The notes beneath the pieces are model-generated. The model saw nothing but the letters and a program-made list of their open reading frames with translations, did not search any database and was not told the DNA's origin. A program made the position numbers and the translations under genes. Positions 36,085-45,551 of a DNA stretch of 45,551 bases are shown piece after piece; the stretch's first letter is position 1; the number at the start of each line of letters is the position of its first letter. This DNA is from Burkholderiales bacterium RIFCSPLOWO2_02_FULL_57_36 (GTDB taxonomy: Bacteria > Pseudomonadota > Gammaproteobacteria > Burkholderiales > Burkholderiaceae_D), in NCBI GenBank assembly GCA_001770855.1, contig MESE01000116.1:12755-58305 (forward strand). The letters run 5' to 3'.

Positions 36085-36283
36085 GACAGGGCAGTCACGC
36101 TGGAACGTGAATTTTCAGCAGGATGAAGGAAAAGAGCGTCTATTGTAGCGTTTTCCGCGTTAAAGCGGCGGTTATGGAGGGTTATGGATTGATAAAACCG
36201 GACGCTTTCGGCAGAATGGCTTCTTTATCGCGGCGCAACATCGCGCCAGTTATACTGCAGTAAATCTACAAGGGATCAACCCG

Positions 36284-37513
36284 GTGCGACTGATTCAAAA
36301 ATCGAAAAAACTGGCGGATGTTTGTTATGACATCCGCGGCCCGGTCCTGGAAAAAGCCAGGCAAATGGAAGAAGAAGGCCACAAGATCATTAAATTGAAC
36401 ATCGGCAATCTGGCGGTGTTCGGCTTCGATGCGCCTGACGAGATCGTGCAGGATATGATTCGCAACATGTCCAATGCATCGGGCTATACCGATTCCAAGG
36501 GCTTGTTTGCGCCGCGTAAAGCGGTCATGCATTACACGCAGGAAAAGAAAATTTCCGCAGTGACGATCGACGATGTCTATCTGGGCAATGGCGCGTCGGA
36601 ATTGATTGTCATGAGCATGAATGCGCTGCTCAACACCGGCGATGAGGTGCTGGTGCCGGCACCGGACTATCCGCTGTGGACTGCGGCGGTAAGCCTGTCC
36701 GGCGGCAGACCGGTACATTATGTTTGTGATGAGCAAGCAGGCTGGTTTCCGGATATTAACGATATCAAGAAAAAAATCAGGTCGAACACCAGGGCAATCG
36801 TCGTCATCAATCCGAATAACCCGACCGGCGCGCTGTATCCGGTTGAATTGCTGGAGCAGATTGTCGAGGTCGCGCGCCAGCATCAACTGATCGTGTTTGC
36901 CGACGAAATCTATGACAAGGTCTTGTACGACGGCGAGACGCACACCTCGCTTGCGTCATTGGCCGACGATGTATTGTTCATCACGTTCAATGGTTTGTCG
37001 AAAAATTACCGATCCTGCGGTTACCGTGCCGGATGGATGGTGGTGTCGGGCGAAAAGAAACACGCCAAGGATTACATCGAAGGCTTGAACATGCTGACCT
37101 CGATGCGTCTTTGTGCGAATGCGCCGGGTCAATATGCGATCCAGACTGCGCTTGGCGGATACCAGAGCATCAACGATCTGGTGGCTCCCGGCGGCCGCCT
37201 GCTGCGCCAGCGCGATCTAGCGTACAGACTGCTGACCGACATTCCTGGAGTGACGTGCGTAAAACCGAAATCGGCGTTATACCTGTTTCCAAAGCTCGAT
37301 CCGGCCATGTATCCGATTGCCGACGATCAGCAGTTCGCATATGAACTGTTGGCGGCGGAACGAGTACTGATTGTGCAGGGAACCGGATTCAACTGTCCGA
37401 CAACCGATCATTTCCGAGTCGTATTCCTGCCGAATTCGGATGATCTAACCGACGCGATGGGGCGAATTGCGCGCTTCCTCGATGGCTATCGCAAGCGGCA
37501 CGGTACTGCATAG
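36284..37513 (+). CDS. alaA: Pyridoxal-phosphate aminotransferase AlaA-like
   Basis: Class I aminotransferase; AlaA makes alanine from glutamate and pyruvate. 409 residues against 405 in E. coli. GTG 36284 is the start, with AAGGGAT upstream and the family opening QKSKKLADVCYDIRGPVLEKA. The cofactor lysine is Lys240 in NGLSKNYR, the PLP-binding aspartate is in FADEIYD, and the carboxylate-binding arginine in HFRVVFLP. hom follows after 59 bp and thrC after that, so it may supply amino groups in the same amino-acid block. Confidence 0.92.
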   Translation: MRLIQKSKKLADVCYDIRGPVLEKARQMEEEGHKIIKLNIGNLAVFGFDAPDEIVQDMIRNMSNASGYTDSKGLFAPRKAVMHYTQEKKISAVTIDDVYLGNGASELIVMSMNALLNTGDEVLVPAPDYPLWTAAVSLSGGRPVHYVCDEQAGWFPDINDIKKKIRSNTRAIVVINPNNPTGALYPVELLEQIVEVARQHQLIVFADEIYDKVLYDGETHTSLASLADDVLFITFNGLSKNYRSCGYRAGWMVVSGEKKHAKDYIEGLNMLTSMRLCANAPGQYAIQTALGGYQSINDLVAPGGRLLRQRDLAYRLLTDIPGVTCVKPKSALYLFPKLDPAMYPIADDQQFAYELLAAERVLIVQGTGFNCPTTDHFRVVFLPNSDDLTDAMGRIARFLDGYRKRHGTA

Positions 37514-37572
37514 TCCAAATTCCAGCGACAACAAGAATTGCAATCGGCATTTTTAAATAGAAACCACGCGTT

Positions 37573-38883
37573 ATGAAACCAATCAAAGTAGGCTTGCTAG
37601 GCATCGGCACCGTTGGCGCCGGCACATTCAATGTTTTGAAGCGCAATCAGGAAGAGATCAAGCGTCGCGCAGGACGCGGAATTGAAATCGCCATGGTTGC
37701 CGATTTGAACATCGCGCGTGCCAGGGAACTGACGAATAACGAATGCGAGGTCGTGAGCGATGCAAATCTGATCGTCAACCATCCCGACATCGATATCGTG
37801 ATCGAATTGATCGGCGGTTACGGGATTGCCAAGGACCTGGTGATGAAGGCGATCGCCAATGGCAAGCACGTGGTAACGGCCAACAAGGCATTGCTGGCGA
37901 TGCACGGCACTGAAATTTTCAAGGCTGCGCAGGAAAAAGGCGTGATTGTTGCATTCGAGGCGGCGGTCGCCGGGGGTATTCCGATCATCAAGGCATTGCG
38001 TGAAGGACTGACCGCAAATCGTATCGAATGGATTGCCGGCATCATCAACGGCACTACCAACTTCATCCTGTCCGAAATGCGCGACAAGGGGCTGGATTTC
38101 GATACCGTACTGAAGGAAGCGCAACGTCTCGGGTATGCCGAAGCCGATCCGACCTTTGACATCGAAGGAATCGACGCTGCACATAAGGTCACTCTGATGG
38201 CGGCGATCGCATTCGGCATACCGGTGCAGTTCGACAAGGCGTATGTGGAAGGTATCACCAAGCTGGAGGCGACCGATATCCGTTATGCGGACCAGCTTGG
38301 GTATCGCATCAAGCTGCTCGGCATTGCGAGACGCACGTCGCACGGGATCGAACTGCGCGCGCATCCGACATTGATTCCCGCGAAGCGCCTGATCGCCAAT
38401 GTCGAAGGTGCGATGAATGCCGTGCTGGTCCAGGGTGATGCCGTCGGCGCCACGCTTTATTACGGCAAAGGCGCCGGCGCCGAACCGACCGCATCCGCCG
38501 TGATTGCCGACCTGGTCGACATCACTCGCCTGGCAACCGCGGATCCGGAACACCGCGTGCCGCATCTTGCGTTTCAGCCGAATGCAATGGCCGATACGCC
38601 GATTTTGCCGATGTCGGAAATCACCACCAGCTACTACCTTCGGATTCGTGTCGCCGACAAGCTGGGCGTTTTAGCCGGCGTGACGCGTATTTTGGCGGAT
38701 GCGACGATTTCGATCGATGCGATGCTGCAAAAAGAGCCGGCAGAAGGCGAGACGCAAACCGACATCATCATACTGACGCACCAGACGCAGGAAAAAAATG
38801 TCGATGCGGCGATCGTGAAGATCGAGGCATTGCCCACCGTGGTGGGCAATGTCGCCCGGATTCGATTGGAAGCGTTGAGCTGA
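37573..38883 (+). CDS. hom: Homoserine dehydrogenase
   Basis: Reduces aspartate semialdehyde to homoserine for threonine and methionine synthesis. 436 residues. The Rossmann motif GLLGIGTVGAGT is at residues 8–19; catalytic segments NKALLA, AAVAGGIPII and GIINGTTNFIL are present, and a C-terminal ACT domain (from about 350, RVADKLGVLAGVTRILAD) should bind threonine for feedback control. It is a stand-alone enzyme, not fused to aspartokinase. thrC follows 98 bp downstream with a possible promoter of its own. Confidence 0.97.
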   Translation: MKPIKVGLLGIGTVGAGTFNVLKRNQEEIKRRAGRGIEIAMVADLNIARARELTNNECEVVSDANLIVNHPDIDIVIELIGGYGIAKDLVMKAIANGKHVVTANKALLAMHGTEIFKAAQEKGVIVAFEAAVAGGIPIIKALREGLTANRIEWIAGIINGTTNFILSEMRDKGLDFDTVLKEAQRLGYAEADPTFDIEGIDAAHKVTLMAAIAFGIPVQFDKAYVEGITKLEATDIRYADQLGYRIKLLGIARRTSHGIELRAHPTLIPAKRLIANVEGAMNAVLVQGDAVGATLYYGKGAGAEPTASAVIADLVDITRLATADPEHRVPHLAFQPNAMADTPILPMSEITTSYYLRIRVADKLGVLAGVTRILADATISIDAMLQKEPAEGETQTDIIILTHQTQEKNVDAAIVKIEALPTVVGNVARIRLEALS

Positions 38884-38981
38884 CCCATACCTGACTTATC
38901 GATTCATGGCCGGGATGAAGATCCCGGCTGTGCGGCAGTTATAATGGCAGCTGATTAGTTGCCATCCATTCCATTCAATTT

Positions 38982-40442
38982 ATGCAATACGTTTCCACGC
39001 GCGGCCAGGCCGCGCCACAGTCCTTTTCCCAGATTCTGCTCGGCGGCCTTGCGCCCGACGGCGGCTTGTATCTTCCGGCGGAATATCCTCAGGTTACCGG
39101 TGCCGAACTCGATGCGTGGCGCACATTATCTTATGCCGATCTGGCATTTGAAGTGCTGAAGAAATTCGCAACCGATATTCCGCAAGCGGATCTCAAGGCG
39201 CTGACGCACAAGACTTATACCGCCGACGTGTATTGCAATACCCGCTCAGGCGAAGATGCGGCGCGCATCACGCCTTTATGCGTGCTGGAAGAAAAAGACG
39301 GCACCAGGCTGATATTGCAGGCGCTATCGAATGGGCCGACACTTGCATTCAAGGATATGGCGATGCAGTTGCTCGGCAATTTGTTCGAGTACACGCTGGC
39401 CAAGCAGGATGCCGAACTGAACATCCTCGGCGCGACTTCCGGCGATACCGGCAGCGCCGCCGAATATGCAATGCGCGGCAAGAAGGGCATCCGGGTGTTC
39501 ATGCTGTCGCCGCACGGGAAGATGAGCGCATTTCAAACTGCGCAAATGTTCAGCCTGCAAGACCCCAATATTTTCAATATCGCGGTCGAAGGTGTATTCG
39601 ATGATTGTCAGGACATCGTGAAAGCCGTGTCGAATGATCTTGAATTCAAGACCAGGCAGAAAATCGGCACGGTAAACTCAATCAACTGGGCGCGTATTGT
39701 TGCGCAAGTGGTTTATTACATTCGCGGTTACCTCAGTGCGACGACCGGTAACGATCAAAAAGTATCGTTTACCGTTCCATCAGGGAATTTCGGCAATATC
39801 TGCGCCGGACATATCGTGCGCATGATGGGGGTGCCGATCGACAAGCTGGTGGCCGCCACCAACGAGAATGACGTACTGGACGAATTTTTCCGTACCGGCA
39901 TCTATCGCGTACGCAAAGCGTCGGAGACTTACCATACCACCAGTCCCAGCATGGATATCAGCAAGGCATCGAACTTTGAGCGCTTCATATTCGATCTGCT
40001 GGATCGCGACGGCGACCGTGTGCGCGCACTGTTCAAGAAAGTCGAGACGCAGGGCGGCTTCGATCTGTCAGGCAAACCGGGTAGCGACGGCGACGAATTC
40101 AGAAAAGTGGCGCAATATGGTTTTCTGTCAGGGAAATCGATTCATCAGGATCGTGTGCAAACGATCCGTGACGTACAGGCAAAACACGGAGTAACCATCG
40201 ATACGCATACCGCCGATGGGGTCAAGATGGCACGCGAATTTTTAACGCCGGGCATACCGATGATCGTGCTGGAAACCGCGCTCCCGGCCAAGTTCAATGA
40301 AACGATTCAGGAAGCCTTGGGCCGCGACGCAGAGCGTCCTGCGGGATTCGAGAATATCGAGGCCTTGCCGCAGCGCTTCGAGGTGATGCCGGCCGCGGTC
40401 GAGAAGATCAAGGCATATATTGCACGGCATACCGGGCTGTAA
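38982..40442 (+). CDS. thrC: Threonine synthase
   Basis: PLP enzyme converting O-phosphohomoserine to threonine. 486 residues, the longer class found in proteobacteria and fungi. The start MQYVSTRGQAAPQSFSQ is typical. The cofactor lysine is Lys124 in PTLAFKDMAMQ, and the phosphate-binding LGATSGDTGSAAEY follows. No ribosome site precedes ATG 38982. TATAAT at 38939–38944 followed by the inverted repeat ATGGCA-N10-TGCCAT suggests a separate promoter with a short structured leader. Confidence 0.97.
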   Translation: MQYVSTRGQAAPQSFSQILLGGLAPDGGLYLPAEYPQVTGAELDAWRTLSYADLAFEVLKKFATDIPQADLKALTHKTYTADVYCNTRSGEDAARITPLCVLEEKDGTRLILQALSNGPTLAFKDMAMQLLGNLFEYTLAKQDAELNILGATSGDTGSAAEYAMRGKKGIRVFMLSPHGKMSAFQTAQMFSLQDPNIFNIAVEGVFDDCQDIVKAVSNDLEFKTRQKIGTVNSINWARIVAQVVYYIRGYLSATTGNDQKVSFTVPSGNFGNICAGHIVRMMGVPIDKLVAATNENDVLDEFFRTGIYRVRKASETYHTTSPSMDISKASNFERFIFDLLDRDGDRVRALFKKVETQGGFDLSGKPGSDGDEFRKVAQYGFLSGKSIHQDRVQTIRDVQAKHGVTIDTHTADGVKMAREFLTPGIPMIVLETALPAKFNETIQEALGRDAERPAGFENIEALPQRFEVMPAAVEKIKAYIARHTGL

Positions 40443-40459
40443 CAGAGGGAGAGCCGGCA

Positions 40460-41701
40460 ATGACTGCCAGGAATTCCATGTTGACCGTTGCACAGGCGCT
40501 GGATTTTCTGCTGGCCGCCGTTCGGCCGATCACGGATAGCGAAACTGTTTCAACGCTTGCGGCAAACGGATGCGTGCTCGTGGCGGCGCAGACTTCGCAA
40601 CTCGATGTTCCGCCAATGGACAACTCGCAAATGGATGGCTATGCGGTTCGTACGGGCGATTGCACAAGCGGCGGAACCAGATTAAGAGTCTCGCAACGCA
40701 TCGCTGCCGGTCATGTCGGTGCGCCTCTGCAGCCCGGAACCGCAGCGCGTATTTTTACCGGTGCAATGATTCCTGGCGGCGCCGATGCGGTGGTGATGCA
40801 GGAACTGTGCGAGCAAGAGACCACCGACGATGGCGATTTTGTCACGATCAGGCAGGTACCGAGATCCGGTGAATGGATTCGACGAGCCGGCGAGGATATT
40901 CAAACCGATAGCGTGATTTTGAAAGCCGGTACGCGTCTTCGTGCTCAGGAACTGGGGCTCGCGGCCTCGGTGGGTCTTGCGACCTTGCCGGTCATGCGAA
41001 AATTGCGCGTCGCCATATTTTTTACCGGCGATGAATTGGCGATGCCCGGAGAGCCGTTGAAACCCGGCGCGATATATAACTCCAATCGTTTTACGCTACG
41101 CGGCTTGCTGGAAAATCTGGGTTGCCAGATAGCCGACTACGGCATCGTGCCGGATACGCTGGCAGCCACCAGGGAGACGTTGCGCGAAGCGGCGCAGCAC
41201 AACGATCTGGTCATCACCTGCGGCGGCGTGTCGGTCGGCGAAGAAGATCACATCAAGCCGGCAGTCGAAGCGGAGGGACGCCTTGACATGTGGCAAATCG
41301 CGATCAAACCAGGCAAGCCGCTGGCATTCGGCGAGGTCGATCGAACCGGCAGCCAAGGTAGCGCATTCTTTTTCGGCTTGCCTGGCAATCCGGTGTCCAG
41401 CTTTATTACCTTTCTGATTTTCGTACGGCCGTTTGTTTTACGCTTGCAGGGCGTACACAATATCGCACCGAAAGCCTTCAATTTAAGGGCCGATTTCGAC
41501 TGGCCGAAAGCGGATCGGCGCAATGAGTTTTTGCGCGCCGCAATCAATGCCGATGGCGGCCTCGATTTATTCGCGAACCAGAGTTCAGGAGTGTTGACGT
41601 CCACGGTATGGGGTGACGGATTAGTGGACAATCCGCCGGGACAAACGATTGCTCGGGGTAGTTCGGTTCGATTCATTCCTTTCAGCGAGCTGCTTTACTA
41701 G
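40460..41701 (+). CDS. moeA: Molybdopterin molybdenumtransferase MoeA
   Basis: Inserts molybdate into molybdopterin-AMP in molybdenum cofactor synthesis. 413 residues. Typical segments are PPMDNSQMDGYAVR, ARIFTGAMIPGGADAVVMQE, RRAGEDI, GAIYNSNRFTL, the molybdopterin-binding TCGGVSVGEEDHIK, and FGLPGNPVSSF. ATG 40460 is 17 bp after thrC with GGGAGAG upstream, so they may be co-transcribed. moaE follows directly. Confidence 0.95.
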   Translation: MTARNSMLTVAQALDFLLAAVRPITDSETVSTLAANGCVLVAAQTSQLDVPPMDNSQMDGYAVRTGDCTSGGTRLRVSQRIAAGHVGAPLQPGTAARIFTGAMIPGGADAVVMQELCEQETTDDGDFVTIRQVPRSGEWIRRAGEDIQTDSVILKAGTRLRAQELGLAASVGLATLPVMRKLRVAIFFTGDELAMPGEPLKPGAIYNSNRFTLRGLLENLGCQIADYGIVPDTLAATRETLREAAQHNDLVITCGGVSVGEEDHIKPAVEAEGRLDMWQIAIKPGKPLAFGEVDRTGSQGSAFFFGLPGNPVSSFITFLIFVRPFVLRLQGVHNIAPKAFNLRADFDWPKADRRNEFLRAAINADGGLDLFANQSSGVLTSTVWGDGLVDNPPGQTIARGSSVRFIPFSELLY

Positions 41702-41762
41702 GCTTGAAAAAGTAACGGATATTCCCGCCGTTTATGTGCGGGTAACAACAAGGAAGACGCAC

Positions 41763-42242
41763 ATGCCGATTCGCATCCAGACCGAGGACTTTGACTTGAC
41801 CAGCGAAGTTGCGGGACTACGCGCCGGTGATCCGAAAATCGGCGCGATAGTCACTTTCGTCGGCACGGTTCGTGACATGAATGAAGGTTCCGGCGTCAGT
41901 GAAATGGAGCTGGAGCATTATCCGGGCATGACCGAGAAGGCACTGGAAGAAATTCTCGGGCGAGCCAGGATACGGTGGCAGATTCTCGATGTATTGGTGA
42001 TTCATCGCATCGGTCCGTTGAAACCTTTGGATCAGATTGTCTTGGTAGCGGTGACCTCCGCGCATCGTGGCGAGGCGTTTGCGGCATGCGAATTCGTGAT
42101 GGATTACCTGAAGACGCAAGCACCTTTCTGGAAAAAAGAACACACCGCGCAGGGGGCACGCTGGGTCGATGCGCGAACAGCGGATGATCAAGCATTGGCG
42201 AAATGGGATGCCGCGCCGGAACAGAACGGACGTCTGAAATGA
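41763..42242 (+). CDS. moaE: Molybdopterin synthase catalytic subunit MoaE
   Basis: Large subunit of molybdopterin synthase, which adds dithiolene sulfur supplied by MoaD. 159 residues. GAIVTFVGTVRD, ELEHYPGMTEKALEEI, VIHRIGPLKPLDQIV and the lysine-bearing APFWKKEHTAQGARWVDA are typical. AAGGAAG fixes ATG 41763. The 61 bp between moeA and moaE contain no moaD, which usually lies here or beside moaE. Its stop overlaps the fluC start by 4 bp (ATGA). Confidence 0.95.
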   Translation: MPIRIQTEDFDLTSEVAGLRAGDPKIGAIVTFVGTVRDMNEGSGVSEMELEHYPGMTEKALEEILGRARIRWQILDVLVIHRIGPLKPLDQIVLVAVTSAHRGEAFAACEFVMDYLKTQAPFWKKEHTAQGARWVDARTADDQALAKWDAAPEQNGRLK

Positions 42243-42613
42243 GCTGGCTGGCTGTCGGCATTGGCGCCATGCTCGGAGCATGGTTGCGCTGGGGATTGCA
42301 GGCATGGCTGAATGCCTTTCACCAGTATCTTTCGGTGGGTACGCTGGTGGCGAATCTCAGTGGCGGCTTTCTGATTGGCATGGCCGTCGCCGCGGTCGAA
42401 AATAATCCTGGACTTCCGCTGGAATGGCGCTTGTTTGCGATTACCGGGTTTCTTGGTGGCTTGACTACCTTTTCCGCATTTTCAGCTGAAGCAATGATTC
42501 TTTTGCAGCGGGGCGATTATATGTGGGCGCTGGGCCACTCGGCCTTGCATCTGTTTGGATCGGTGGTTTTTTGCATTGCCGGATTTGCCGCATATCGGGC
42601 CATCGTCAATTAA
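42239..42613 (+). CDS. crcB: Fluoride ion channel FluC/CrcB
   Basis: Dual-topology fluoride exporter channel of the inner membrane. 124 residues with four hydrophobic helices. The signature FLGGLTTFSAFSAE (about residues 74–87) with the pore phenylalanines and NLSGGFLIG with the conserved asparagine are present. The ATG overlaps the moaE stop (ATGA), so translation is coupled to moaE. No fluoride riboswitch is seen before moeA or moaE. Confidence 0.93.
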   Translation: MSWLAVGIGAMLGAWLRWGLQAWLNAFHQYLSVGTLVANLSGGFLIGMAVAAVENNPGLPLEWRLFAITGFLGGLTTFSAFSAEAMILLQRGDYMWALGHSALHLFGSVVFCIAGFAAYRAIVN

Positions 42614-42635
42614 AAATCTGCACGGACACGAAACA

Positions 42636-42650
42636 GCTCCGCCACGGAGC
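42636..42650 (+). terminator. Short hairpin after fluC
   Basis: GCTCCG, loop CCA, CGGAGC, followed by AAAATTTAATTT. It lies 22 bp past the fluC stop. The tail is A/T-rich but not a clean T-run, so it is at best a weak terminator. Confidence 0.4.
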
Positions 42651-42676
42651 AAAATTTAATTTCTATAGAATCCCTT

Positions 42677-42704
42677 CTTGAAAAAGGGTTGCTAACCCCA
42701 ATTT
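42677..42704 (+). promoter_or_regulatory. Heat-shock (RpoH) promoter of clpB
   Basis: CTTGAAA (42677–42683), a 12-bp spacer and CCCCAATTT (42696–42704) closely match the sigma-32 consensus CTTGAAA–N11–16–CCCCATNT. The clpB ATG is 32 bp downstream. CCCTT and AAGGG flank the -35 box as a short inverted repeat. Confidence 0.85.
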
Positions 42705-42736
42705 TTGATTCAGATCGAATTTTTTCGGAGCAACCC

Positions 42737-45319
<2,583 letters not shown>

Positions 45320-45367
45320 GCCGGGTTTCCGGTCCGGCGAAAGAGAACCGCATCAGGCGACTCCCGA

Positions 45368-45406
45368 GGCATTGCAAGCGTTTCAGGACGTCTGCAATGC
45401 CTTTTT
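45368..45406 (+). terminator. Terminator of clpB
   Basis: GGCATTGCA (45368–45376) and TGCAATGCC (45393–45401) pair perfectly across a 16-nt loop and are followed by TTTTTA. The T-run overlaps the stop codon of the opposing chemotaxis gene. Confidence 0.8.
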
Positions 45407-45551
45407 ATGACTTGACGATCGCAACTGTGCGGGATTCGCTGGCGGTGCCCACGCTTTCAGCGAGTTGCTGATTTTCCGCCTGCGAGAGCTTGAACACCGA
45501 CACCGCCGCCACCAGCCCCTGCGCCTGCTCGGCCATGCTCTCGGCCGCCGC
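45405..45551 (-). CDS. Methyl-accepting chemotaxis protein, C-terminal end only
   Basis: The last 48 codons and the stop (TAA, 45405–45407) of a minus-strand gene that continues beyond the window. The translation includes AAAESMAEQAQGLVAAVSVFKL, of which the portion EQAQGLVAAVSVFKL is the usual end of the signalling domain of chemoreceptors, followed by a 26-residue tail. Ligand and sensor domain are outside the window. It converges on clpB. Confidence 0.8.
   Translation of the reverse strand, partial: AAAESMAEQAQGLVAAVSVFKLSQAENQQLAESVGTASESRTVAIVKS

Noticed and set aside
36085..42238. Threonine-, alanine- or fluoride-sensing riboswitch or attenuator before alaA, hom, thrC or moaE
   Set aside because: No leader peptide rich in the amino acids and no recognised riboswitch core was seen; gaps within the series are short.

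Overview
The window looks like a chromosomal segment of a betaproteobacterium, most likely Burkholderiales and probably near Oxalobacteraceae (Herminiimonas/Herbaspirillum-like). This rests on recalled gene order and protein style: PHP phosphatase–YciO–site-2 protease–TrpS, an rpsF–priB–rpsR–rplI block next to dnaB, DUF47–PiT, and alaA–hom–thrC–moeA–moaE. No search was run. Genes are tightly packed and base composition looks even, so there is no sign of a prophage, insertion sequence, CRISPR array or recent island. I found no tRNA or rRNA gene.

Positions 1–9242 are the least standard part. Two acyl-CoA ligase-like enzymes flank a short-chain dehydrogenase on the + strand. They converge on a minus-strand group: a cyclase-family hydrolase, an SMP-30/gluconolactonase and a third acyl-CoA synthetase. 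An alpha/beta hydrolase is divergent from the last of these across a perfect 20-bp palindrome. This looks like a catabolic cluster for an organic acid whose substrate cannot be named.

Positions 9327–20012 are housekeeping: PHP phosphatase, HtpX (with a heat-shock-like promoter), YciO, M50 protease, TrpS, a methyltransferase, DapA, BamC, a metallo-beta-lactamase-fold hydrolase, a small alanine-rich lipoprotein, the ribosomal oxygenase RoxA and SlyD. Positions 20046–26253 run leftward: suhB, rhlE, mutS, and then a secreted protein that overlaps mutS by 4 bp. That protein looks like a metallophosphoesterase which has lost its metal ligands.

Positions 26382–31208 hold trmJ, lexA with two tandem LexA boxes, the rpsF–priB–rpsR–rplI operon with a probable S6:S18 leader element, and dnaB. 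Then come a DUF47 protein with a PiT phosphate transporter, phoH and bcp (leftward), an Mth938-like protein, and the rightward series alaA, hom, thrC, moeA, moaE, fluC/crcB. clpB follows with a near-consensus heat-shock promoter. The end of a chemotaxis receptor gene closes the window on the minus strand.

The most notable observations are the degenerate phosphoesterase coupled to mutS, the lipoprotein ending in lysine, the unassigned operators in the catabolic cluster, the S6:S18 leader, several start codons with a -10-like hexamer 6–7 nt upstream (possible leaderless genes), and the lack of moaD between moeA and moaE.
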